From Lachnospiraceae bacterium (GTDB lineage: Bacteria > Bacillota > Clostridia > Lachnospirales > Lachnospiraceae): a DNA stretch of 8,179 nucleotides. The stretch is from assembly GCA_015057205.1 (NCBI GenBank), contig SVEW01000102.1:1-8179 (forward strand). The letters run 5' to 3'. Below the pieces are notes generated by a model. The model ran no database searches. It had not been told where the DNA came from and saw only the letters and a list, made by a program, of their open reading frames with translations. Position 1 is the stretch's first letter; each line of letters opens with the position of its first letter. The translations under genes and the position numbers were made by a program. This document shows positions 1 to 5,547 of the stretch, one piece after another.

Positions 1-66
1 TCCCTGTCTCACTCTGGCAAGTATGTGGCATTTGCCTCCGATGATGCTTCCATCGGTATCGATGTC
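1..66 (+). pseudogene. 3'-truncated fragment of an Sfp-type 4'-phosphopantetheinyl transferase gene
   Basis: Frame 1 from the window edge reads SLSHSGKYVAFASDDASIGIDV, matching residues 87-108 of the intact transferase at 1754-2401. It includes the SHSG substrate-binding motif and the GID of the magnesium site. The first 47 bases are identical to 2012-2058; the next 19 match at only 14 positions. After GIDV the metal-binding glutamate and arginine are replaced (HVG instead of ERH) and similarity stops abruptly near base 66, so the catalytic C-terminal half is missing. The frame stays open to a stop at 301-303, but that stretch is antisense to the frame at 9-611 and shows no transferase motif. 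The 5' part lies outside the window, so I cannot tell whether it is complete. I infer a non-functional duplicate. Confidence 0.75.
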
Positions 67-611
67 CATGTCGGCTTCTCCAGCCAATCGAACACGTACG
101 TAACCGTAAAGATTTTACTTCCCTTCTTTCTTTCGAGCAGCAATGAATGCTTAAACTTCGAACCTTTTTGCGAATCCCCCCTTGCTTCGGTTGTGCGACG
201 CTTACTCCTATACGAAATCTTTTTGAAACCAAGTTTTTCCTTTATTTTATCCCATAACTTCTCTATGAAGTTCTTATTATCTGATACTTTTTCGTCAATA
301 TAATCTGAGAATTCATCCACGATATAATCATCTATCTCTTCCTCCCTTAATTCTCTTGTAAAAGTAGTTCCCTCGTCTGTTTCAACCATTTCCGAATACC
401 GAGGCACCACCTTATACTCATTTCCGTTTGACAATCCCTCTTTAACCGCCTCTGGCAATGCCTCAATTTCCTCGTCAAATAAGCCTTCACGATTTAACTT
501 CTCCTCAACCTCGCTACTTACACTTGTAGCATCATCTTCAGCTTGACATTCTAAATTTAGTAATATATACTTGCCATCCCACAAGATGTTGTATATAATT
601 ATACCAGTCAC
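9..611 (-). pseudogene. Chimeric, probably decayed open frame; fragment of an unknown exported-type protein
   Basis: A 200-residue reverse frame with a GTG start and no convincing ribosome binding site upstream. Both ends look foreign to the body. The last ~17 codons are the antisense of the transferase remnant at 1-66. The first ~20 codons run through the -35/-10 promoter at 571-599, which serves the divergent gene at 648. The middle is very acidic (an EEEIDDYIVDEF stretch near residues 90-101, with a DYIDEK run after it), then turns basic (SKRRTTEARGD) and ends in a VTYVFDWLEKPTW segment. That last segment resembles the aromatic C-terminal domain of some secreted clostridial proteins, a weak recollection. 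No signal peptide remains. I read it as an internal fragment of an exported protein that lost both ends in a rearrangement. The alternative is a real small gene with a GTG start. I do not recognise the family. Confidence 0.5.
571..599 (+). promoter_or_regulatory. Sigma-A promoter of the membrane-anchored protein gene at 648
   Basis: TTGCCA at 571-576, a 17-base spacer, then a perfect TATAAT at 594-599. Expected transcription start is near 606, and an AAGGAG ribosome binding site lies at 637-642, five bases before the ATG at 648. From the -35 box to base 627 the DNA aligns without gaps to the promoter and leader of the transferase gene (1675-1731), 41 of 57 bases identical. Just after the predicted start, 606-610 can pair with 621-626 (one bulged A) to form a 5'-terminal hairpin that is also possible in the transferase leader. 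Confidence 0.75.
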
Positions 612-647
612 GTCAACACATGAACTACAGGATTATAAGGAGAAATT

Positions 648-1409
648 ATGAAAAAGAAACTACTAATTTTAACACCGATTGCTGCCTTGGCAATCCTGGC
701 ATTGTTGTATTTCCATTATGTATTTCCAACTCATGACCAGAAACCGAACAAGAATTTTACCTACGACAACATCAAGACAACCTTCAAGAAGCAGACCATT
801 GCGGTGGACGACTACCGCTTCACCATGGAAAAGCTCATTTATGATAAGAAATCCCGTGCCGGTTATTGCGTCCTCTCTCTTGCAAAGAAGAATGGACGCA
901 TGGAAGGAACCATCGATTCTTCTGGCGAAGCTCTTTCTCTAGGAAAAAACGAGCGTTTCGTAGTTCGTTGCTTGAACGCAAAAAAACACTTTGTCAGAAA
1001 GTCTGACAAGATTTATGCCTACTTGTCATTTACAGATGTGTCTGCATCAGAGGATTATGTCCATATTGAAGATACCACCGTTATCGACCCAGATACTGGG
1101 TACTGCGTATTTTACAGCTTTAAACTCTACGACACGGTGAAACCCAAACATTTCGTTGCTGATTACTGTGACGTTTACATTAATCCGGTGGGTGGATGCA
1201 TCGTTGGCTCCATTAACGACAGCAAGGTAACCTTTTATTCCAAGAAGAAAAAACTATATTATTTTGATGAAATAAAAAGAATAAATGATAAGCATATTCA
1301 TAACACAAGTACCACGACTTCTTGGGTGAAACTATTCCTGTTCAACAAGAAATTTGATTTTGAAAAAATTGACCACGTAACCATTAAGGCAAGCAAAAAG
1401 ATTTCGTAA
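648..1409 (+). CDS. Membrane-anchored extracytoplasmic protein of unknown function
   Basis: A 253-residue protein starting MKKKLLILTPIAALAILALL. Three lysines followed by a hydrophobic helix (about residues 4-26) make a signal anchor. There is no cysteine at the end of the helix, so it is not a lipoprotein. The rest is hydrophilic and should lie outside the membrane. It is lysine-rich with alternating polar and aromatic stretches typical of beta-strands (AVDDYRFTMEKLIYDKK, GYCVFYSFKLYD), loosely like the exported domains of Firmicutes DUF4179-type proteins; I hold that comparison only weakly. Several cysteines (in GYCVLSL, VVRCLN, GYCVFY, DYCDVY, GGCIVG) are notable in an exported protein and could form disulfides. 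The ATG is supported by AAGGAG five bases upstream and a consensus promoter. It appears monocistronic, with the terminator starting inside its last codons. Function unknown. Confidence 0.85.
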   Translation: MKKKLLILTPIAALAILALLYFHYVFPTHDQKPNKNFTYDNIKTTFKKQTIAVDDYRFTMEKLIYDKKSRAGYCVLSLAKKNGRMEGTIDSSGEALSLGKNERFVVRCLNAKKHFVRKSDKIYAYLSFTDVSASEDYVHIEDTTVIDPDTGYCVFYSFKLYDTVKPKHFVADYCDVYINPVGGCIVGSINDSKVTFYSKKKKLYYFDEIKRINDKHIHNTSTTTSWVKLFLFNKKFDFEKIDHVTIKASKKIS

Positions 1410-1435
1410 GCAGCGTATGCTTACGGAATCTTTTT
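1395..1435 (+). terminator. Rho-independent terminator overlapping the stop codon
   Basis: Bases 1395-1412 pair with 1418-1435 around a five-base loop (GCGTA). All 18 positions pair, one as a G-U wobble, and the 3' arm ends in a T5 run. The 5' arm begins with a matching A run, so the hairpin could also act on the other strand. The TAA of the upstream gene (1407-1409) sits inside the 5' arm, so the end of the coding region is part of the terminator. Confidence 0.9.
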
Positions 1436-1498
1436 AGCATTCTGGTAACAACAATTGGCCCGCCTACCATGAATTTAATTGTTATTCGTATGCCGCTC

Positions 1499-1591
1499 GG
1501 TATATAGCGCTTCTACTACGCCTATATACCGAACGGCGGTCAGCATAACGACACTTCCAGGTATATAGAAATTGTTTTAATGCTATATACC
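1499..1591. repeat. Two-unit inverted-repeat array, GGTATATAG / CTATATACC, 61-base period
   Basis: GGTATATAG occurs at 1499-1507 and 1560-1568, its exact complement CTATATACC at 1522-1530 and 1583-1591. Each pair encloses a loop of exactly 14 bases, the loops are unrelated in sequence, and the pairs are 29 bases apart, giving an exact 61-base period. Three of the four copies share a longer flank, roughly GCCGCYCGGTATATAG, in which the third-last C varies. The outermost copies also have AT-rich inverted flanks (CATGAATTTAATT near 1469, TTAAAATATCATG near 1601-1613), so the whole piece could fold as a nested cruciform or be a small MITE-like element. A further perfect inverted repeat is TTTTAATGC at 1575-1583 with GCATTAAAA at 1597-1605. 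No T run follows the hairpins, so they are not obvious terminators. The rest of the gap 1410-1753 holds the terminator tail and the transferase promoter; I see no gene in it. Confidence 0.8.
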
Positions 1592-1674
1592 GGGCGGCAT
1601 TAAAATATCATGTTTTCCTTCGCACTTTACCGTATTCTTCCCCTTTTCTAATCAAACGGATCTGTAATTTATTC

Positions 1675-1703
1675 TTGTTTTCCCATTACATATTGCATAT
1701 AAT
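1675..1703 (+). promoter_or_regulatory. Sigma-A promoter of the phosphopantetheinyl transferase gene
   Basis: TTGTTT at 1675-1680, a 17-base spacer and a perfect TATAAT at 1698-1703. Predicted start is near 1710, about 44 bases before the ATG, with GGAG at 1743-1746 as ribosome binding site (seven-base spacing). The leader can form the same 5'-terminal hairpin (1710-1714 with 1725-1730) as the leader of the gene at 648. One base pair differs between the two leaders in a compensating way: A-T there, G-C here. Confidence 0.75.
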
Positions 1704-1753
1704 CATAGTAGTCGAGCAAACACACGAACTATCGAATATTATGGAGACATCAC

Positions 1754-2401
1754 ATGAACATTTACTTATTAAAAATTCCGGAACAACTGACCTTTTCCAA
1801 TATAGAACCATACCTTTCCTTTGTCTCCGCCACACGCCGCGAAACCATTCTTCGCTATGTGCCGGAAGATGCCAGAATACGCAGTCTTTTGGCTGCGCTT
1901 TTGGTTCGTTATGGAATCCGAACGGATTTACATTTGCAAAATGCAGACCTTACGTTCGACAAAAACGAATACGGCAAGCCCTTTCTCTACGGACATGCCG
2001 ATTACCATTTTTCCCTGTCTCACTCTGGCAAGTATGTGGCATTTGCCTCCGATGATGCGCCCATTGGGATTGATGTCGAGCGTCACAAGGAAGGGCGTGA
2101 TAACATCGCCGGCCGCTTTTTTACCTCTTCAGAAGCGCAATACGCTGCCGACAACGGACTTGCTGGTTTCTACGAAATTTGGACAAAAAAAGAAGCCTAC
2201 GTCAAATTCCTTGGCACAGGCTTCTCTACTTCTATTTCATCCTTTGATGTATTTACCGACCTTGGCGTCAGCCTCGTAGCAAAGCAATTAGATGGTTACA
2301 CCTTAAGCATTTGCTGCAAAAAGGCTCTGCCGGATTCGCTTCCAATCATGGAAGTGAACTTTACACAGTTATGTCGCCTTTTTCCTCTTCCGGTAAATTA
2401 A
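1754..2401 (+). CDS. Sfp-type 4'-phosphopantetheinyl transferase
   Basis: A 215-residue cytoplasmic enzyme that transfers the 4'-phosphopantetheine arm of coenzyme A to a conserved serine of carrier proteins, producing the holo form used in fatty-acid, polyketide or non-ribosomal peptide synthesis. It aligns over its whole length with the ~224-residue Sfp family. Visible motifs are EYGKPFL (about 72-78), FSLSHSGKYVAFA (86-98), GIDVER (105-110, with D107 and E109 as magnesium ligands, the same numbers as in Bacillus Sfp) and YEIWTKKEAYVKFLGTG (140-156, with E147 as third ligand and K151). The start is fixed by GGAG seven bases before the ATG. No carrier protein or synthase gene is nearby, so its substrate cannot be told from context. 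Its last 41 bases overlap the 3' end of convergent aspS. A broken relative lies at 1-66. Sfp-type activity is highly likely; carrier specificity is unknown. Confidence 0.93.
   Translation: MNIYLLKIPEQLTFSNIEPYLSFVSATRRETILRYVPEDARIRSLLAALLVRYGIRTDLHLQNADLTFDKNEYGKPFLYGHADYHFSLSHSGKYVAFASDDAPIGIDVERHKEGRDNIAGRFFTSSEAQYAADNGLAGFYEIWTKKEAYVKFLGTGFSTSISSFDVFTDLGVSLVAKQLDGYTLSICCKKALPDSLPIMEVNFTQLCRLFPLPVN
2012..2058 (+). repeat. 47-base perfect direct repeat of window bases 1-47
   Basis: This internal piece of the transferase gene (codons 87 to the start of 102) is identical to bases 1-47, 2011 bases upstream in the same orientation. Identity may extend left of the window for the first copy. To the right it drops abruptly to 14 of 19. 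The repeats bracket the chimeric frame, the unknown membrane protein and the 61-base-period array, and could recombine to delete all of them. Confidence 0.9.
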
Positions 2402-4157
2402 TCTGAATATGCAATTCTTCTAACTGTTTCTCCGATACTTCGCTTGGCGCGCCGGTCATGATATCCTGCGCGTTCTTGGTCATCGGGAATGGGATAATCT
2501 CGCGGATGGTTTCCTCTCCCGCAAGTAACATAATCATACGATCAACACCCGGTGCAATTCCTGCGTGTGGCGGTGCGCCATAGCAGAATGCGTTGTACAT
2601 AGCCGGGAACTTCGCTTTTACATCGGTTACACTTAAACGAACCATCTCAAAGGCTTTAATCATAATCTCCGGATCATGGTTACGCACTGCTCCGGAAGAA
2701 AGTTCTACACCATTGACAACCAAATCGTACTGGTCTGCGGTAATGCTAAGCGGGTCGATTTCTCCGCGCTCTGCTTTTTCCAAAGTTTCCAAACCACCGG
2801 ATGGCATGGAGAATGGATTATGGCAGAATTCCAATTCACCGGATTCTTCTCCGATTTCGTACATAGGGAAATCTACAATCCAGCAGAACTCATACTTCTC
2901 TTTGTCCATATGGCCTTCCACCTTGGCACCATAAGTCTTAATAATAACACCCGCGGTCTTCTGCGCAGCACCCAATTTACCGGCACTAAGAAGAACCAAA
3001 TCCCCACTCTTTAAGGAAAGCTTCTTAATAATTTCATCCTTATTCGGAACTACGAATTTAGAAATTCCACCAACGATTTCGTTGTTCTCATCAACGCGGA
3101 ACCAGTAAACCTTGTTACCGGCCTGCACTTCTACTTCCTCATTGGTCTTATCAATGAATTTTCTACTTTCTTTGAAATCAGAAACAACCACAGCTTTAAC
3201 CACCTGATTCTCAAAAGCGGCAAAACCAATGTTTCCTAAACACTCCGTAGCATCCTGTACCGTCAAATCAATACGTAAGTCCGGCTTATCCGTTCCGTAC
3301 TTCTCCATTGCCTCAAGATATGGAATACGGGTAAATGGCGCTTTGGACGCACGATTGTAGGTACCAAACTCTTCAAATACCGGCGGTAACACATCTTCGA
3401 TTACTGCAAAAACATCTTCCTGTGTTGCGAATGCCATTTCCATATCCAACTGATAGAATTCACCCGGGCTTCTGTCTCCACGGGCATCCTCATCACGGAA
3501 ACAAGGTGCAATCTGGAAATAACGGTCAATACCGGATACCATCAACAACTGTTTAAACTGCTGTGGTGCCTGTGGCAACGCATAAAATTTACCCGGATGC
3601 TTTCTTGCCGGTACCAGGTAATCACGTGCACCTTCCGGAGAAGATGCTGTAAGAATCGGTGTTGTAATTTCCATGAAATCATGTTCAATCATGGCTTTAC
3701 GCAATGCATAAATAACATTGCTACGAAGCACCATATTCTTCTTAACTTCCGGATTACGCATATCTAAGTAGCGGTATTTCAAACGTGCATATTCATCTGC
3801 TTCCCTGCTACGATTAATTTCAAATGGTAATTCATTGTAACGGCATTTGCCGAGTACTTTCACACTCTCAGGAACAACCTCAATATCACCGGTCTCCTGT
3901 TTGCTATTCTTAGAACTACGTTCTCTAACTAAACCTTCTACAGAAATTGTAGATTCTTTGGTAATGCCTTTCATTACCTCCATCATCTCTTCGGTCTCCA
4001 CTACAATCTGTGTGGTTCCGTAAAAATCACGTAACACAACAAATCCCAATGTTGCACCGACTTCTCTAAAATTCTCCATCCATCCTACAAGCTTTACTTT
4101 CTGACCAACATCAGAAATACGTAACTGCCCGCAGGTATGCGTGCGAGATTGCATCAT
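2361..4157 (-). CDS. aspS: Aspartyl-tRNA synthetase (AspRS)
   Basis: A class II aminoacyl-tRNA synthetase of 598 residues (bacterial AspRS is about 590) that charges tRNA-Asp with aspartate in the cytoplasm. Domain order is bacterial: an N-terminal OB-fold anticodon-binding domain (1-110), the first part of the catalytic core with LPQAPQQFKQLL (194-205) and motif 2 FRDED (220-224), an inserted GAD domain (about 290-415), then HNPFSMP (446-452) and motif 3 GIAPGVDRM (533-541). The frame extends eight codons further to a TTG, but AAAGGAG (4167-4173) lies within that extension, nine bases before the ATG at 4155-4157, so I choose that ATG; a second ATG follows directly. Oddities are an anticodon-loop region reading GWMENFREVGATLGF instead of the usual W-x-x-R-R-R-D-x-G-G, and RSPGEFYQLD after motif 2, a variant I associate with alphaproteobacterial AspRS. 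It has its own promoter. Confidence 0.97.
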   Translation of the reverse strand: MMQSRTHTCGQLRISDVGQKVKLVGWMENFREVGATLGFVVLRDFYGTTQIVVETEEMMEVMKGITKESTISVEGLVRERSSKNSKQETGDIEVVPESVKVLGKCRYNELPFEINRSREADEYARLKYRYLDMRNPEVKKNMVLRSNVIYALRKAMIEHDFMEITTPILTASSPEGARDYLVPARKHPGKFYALPQAPQQFKQLLMVSGIDRYFQIAPCFRDEDARGDRSPGEFYQLDMEMAFATQEDVFAVIEDVLPPVFEEFGTYNRASKAPFTRIPYLEAMEKYGTDKPDLRIDLTVQDATECLGNIGFAAFENQVVKAVVVSDFKESRKFIDKTNEEVEVQAGNKVYWFRVDENNEIVGGISKFVVPNKDEIIKKLSLKSGDLVLLSAGKLGAAQKTAGVIIKTYGAKVEGHMDKEKYEFCWIVDFPMYEIGEESGELEFCHNPFSMPSGGLETLEKAERGEIDPLSITADQYDLVVNGVELSSGAVRNHDPEIMIKAFEMVRLSVTDVKAKFPAMYNAFCYGAPPHAGIAPGVDRMIMLLAGEETIREIIPFPMTKNAQDIMTGAPSEVSEKQLEELHIQINLPEEEKGDITV

Positions 4158-4191
4158 AGTACTACACTCCTTTAAATTCAAACTATTTATA

Positions 4192-4220
4192 ATTATATAA
4201 GCTTACGCAAGGTTTTTCAA
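4192..4220 (-). promoter_or_regulatory. Sigma-A promoter of aspS
   Basis: On the reverse strand TTGAAA (4220-4215), 17 bases, then a perfect TATAAT (4197-4192). The -35 box begins at the base directly after the stop codon of the upstream gene, and the predicted start is about 30 bases before the aspS ATG. AspS can therefore be transcribed independently of the genes upstream. The leader is too short for a tRNA-sensing T-box. Confidence 0.8.
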
Positions 4221-4835
4221 TTACTTATTTTCAAACCATGCATTGGCATACGCTGCCAAAGACGGAATCAGCGACTTAATATCTGCTCCGGAGGTATTTA
4301 CGCACAGATGATAGGATTCTTTCTTTCCCCAGGCTTCATCCATTAAAAGATTATGATAAAGAGCACGTCCTTTATCAATCTGCTTCATTTTGCGAAGCAT
4401 TTCTCTATCCGTAAAATTCTCGCCTTCCTTTGCTCTTTCGCGGCACCGTGCAAGCTTAGACTCGCAGGTCGCATATACGAAAATGTTAAGTGGATTGTAT
4501 TCGCGTAAAATAATATCCGCCGCACGTCCAACGACCACGCAGTCTCCTTTTTCCGCAAATCCACGAATAATCTTTCTCTGTGTCGCCTGTGTCTCAAGCT
4601 GTACATTATTAACCATGGAGTAGTCCAACATATGACTGCCGATGGTTGCCGGATACGCTGAAACAAGAAAACTCTCAGATACTCTGGCTACATAATTCTC
4701 GTCAAAACCATTCTCTTTTGCAATTAACTCAATAATCTCGTGATCATAGCAAGGAATGTCTAACGCTTCTGCCAAACGTTTTCCCAACTCACGACCCCCA
4801 CTACCGAATTCTCGGCTAATCGTAATGATTCTCAT
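4221..4835 (-). CDS. Cytidylate-kinase-like P-loop family protein
   Basis: A 204-residue protein opening MRIITISREFGSGGRELGKRLAE, the glycine-rich nucleotide-binding loop and first helix of the cytidylate-kinase-like family (Pfam Cytidylate_kin2 type). Following it are YDHEIIELIAKENGFDENYV and later GDCVVVGRAADIIL, both typical of that family. A basic helical stretch, ARCRERAKEGENFTDREM, resembles the lid/nucleoside region. Members have the nucleoside monophosphate kinase fold, but many are not shown to phosphorylate CMP, so I do not call it cmk. GGGAGGA (4843-4849) lies seven bases before the ATG. It lies 64 bases downstream of the hydrolase gene and 63 before aspS, all on the same strand; I see no strong promoter in the first gap, so it probably belongs to the transporter transcript. 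Confidence 0.88.
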   Translation of the reverse strand: MRIITISREFGSGGRELGKRLAEALDIPCYDHEIIELIAKENGFDENYVARVSESFLVSAYPATIGSHMLDYSMVNNVQLETQATQRKIIRGFAEKGDCVVVGRAADIILREYNPLNIFVYATCESKLARCRERAKEGENFTDREMLRKMKQIDKGRALYHNLLMDEAWGKKESYHLCVNTSGADIKSLIPSLAAYANAWFENK

Positions 4836-4899
4836 AGTTCTATCCTCCCGGCTTCTGCCAAAAACAATCGTAAACCAATCTTTCTTCTATTTTACATGA

Positions 4900-5547
4900 T
4901 TACGCCTCCGAAAGCAACCAGGCAAATCCCTCTGCCACTCGTAAATGTGGTGTAGTAAAATGATTTCCCGGATGAAAGCGAAGTTTCACCTGCACGCTTT
5001 CTTGCAACTGCTGCTCCTGCCAACGGATAATCTCACCTGTGGTGCGCAAAAATTGGTTTTTCGTCTTATCTTCTTTATCCCCAAGACTTAAATATACTTT
5101 TTTTGCAAGACAGTTGTGTTTCCCCGCGTACGCTTTCCATCCCTTTATCCATACCGATGGCGAAACGCCTGCCACACCGGCAAAAGTATCCGTTTCATAG
5201 GCAGCCCATAATGCAAACAAGCCTGCCAGAGAATATCCTCCAAGGAAAATTTTCTTATATTCTACATCTTTTTGCAATTCAGCAAGCAACTCTTTTTCTA
5301 CATAGGAAAGGGTGTCCACCGCTCCTGCTCCAAAATAGGAATCACCAAATGCCGGTGGCGCTTCCCAAGGTGACAACTCTTGATTCCAATCCTCAATCAG
5401 AAATCCTACATAATAGAATGGTTCCTTTGCAGCCTTTTGCATTTCTTCTAATTGCACTTCTAAATATTCCAGTTCATGTTCCCCAAGGGGTTGTAAAACC
5501 AACCTCTCGGCCCTGGGGTCCCCATAATAAATGCATCGCCTTTTCAT
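4900..5547 (-). CDS. Esterase-like alpha/beta-hydrolase
   Basis: A 215-residue soluble protein with an alpha/beta-hydrolase fold of the esterase D / enterochelin-esterase-like type. The nucleophile elbow is GGYSLAG (103-109, Ser106), followed by a small hydrophobic helix and GVSPSVW (127-133), a common pairing in that group. Candidate triad partners are an acidic residue in GDKED (D157 or D160) and His196 in HPGNHF. No signal peptide is seen, so it probably acts in the cytoplasm. Substrate unknown. The frame can be extended seven codons upstream, but GGAGG (5555-5559) lies in that extension, seven bases before the ATG at 5545-5547, which fixes the start. Its ATG overlaps the TGA of the transporter gene (ATGA at 5544-5547), so the two are probably translationally coupled and may act on related compounds. 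Confidence 0.88.
   Translation of the reverse strand: MKRRCIYYGDPRAERLVLQPLGEHELEYLEVQLEEMQKAAKEPFYYVGFLIEDWNQELSPWEAPPAFGDSYFGAGAVDTLSYVEKELLAELQKDVEYKKIFLGGYSLAGLFALWAAYETDTFAGVAGVSPSVWIKGWKAYAGKHNCLAKKVYLSLGDKEDKTKNQFLRTTGEIIRWQEQQLQESVQVKLRFHPGNHFTTPHLRVAEGFAWLLSEA

Noticed and set aside
25..303. + strand open frame of 92 residues
   Set aside because: Its start is an internal ATG-in-frame piece of the transferase remnant and the rest is antisense to the 9-611 frame; no ribosome binding site and no coding character of its own.
1499..1537. Intrinsic terminator in the 61-base-period array
   Set aside because: The hairpins are good but no T run follows on either strand, and the upstream gene already has a strong terminator at 1395-1435.
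4158..4181. Extended aspS start at a TTG
   Set aside because: The added eight codons contain the AAAGGAG ribosome binding site that serves the ATG at 4155-4157.
4158..4220. T-box or other riboswitch upstream of aspS
   Set aside because: The transcript leader is only about 30 bases, too short, and no specifier loop or T-box sequence is present.
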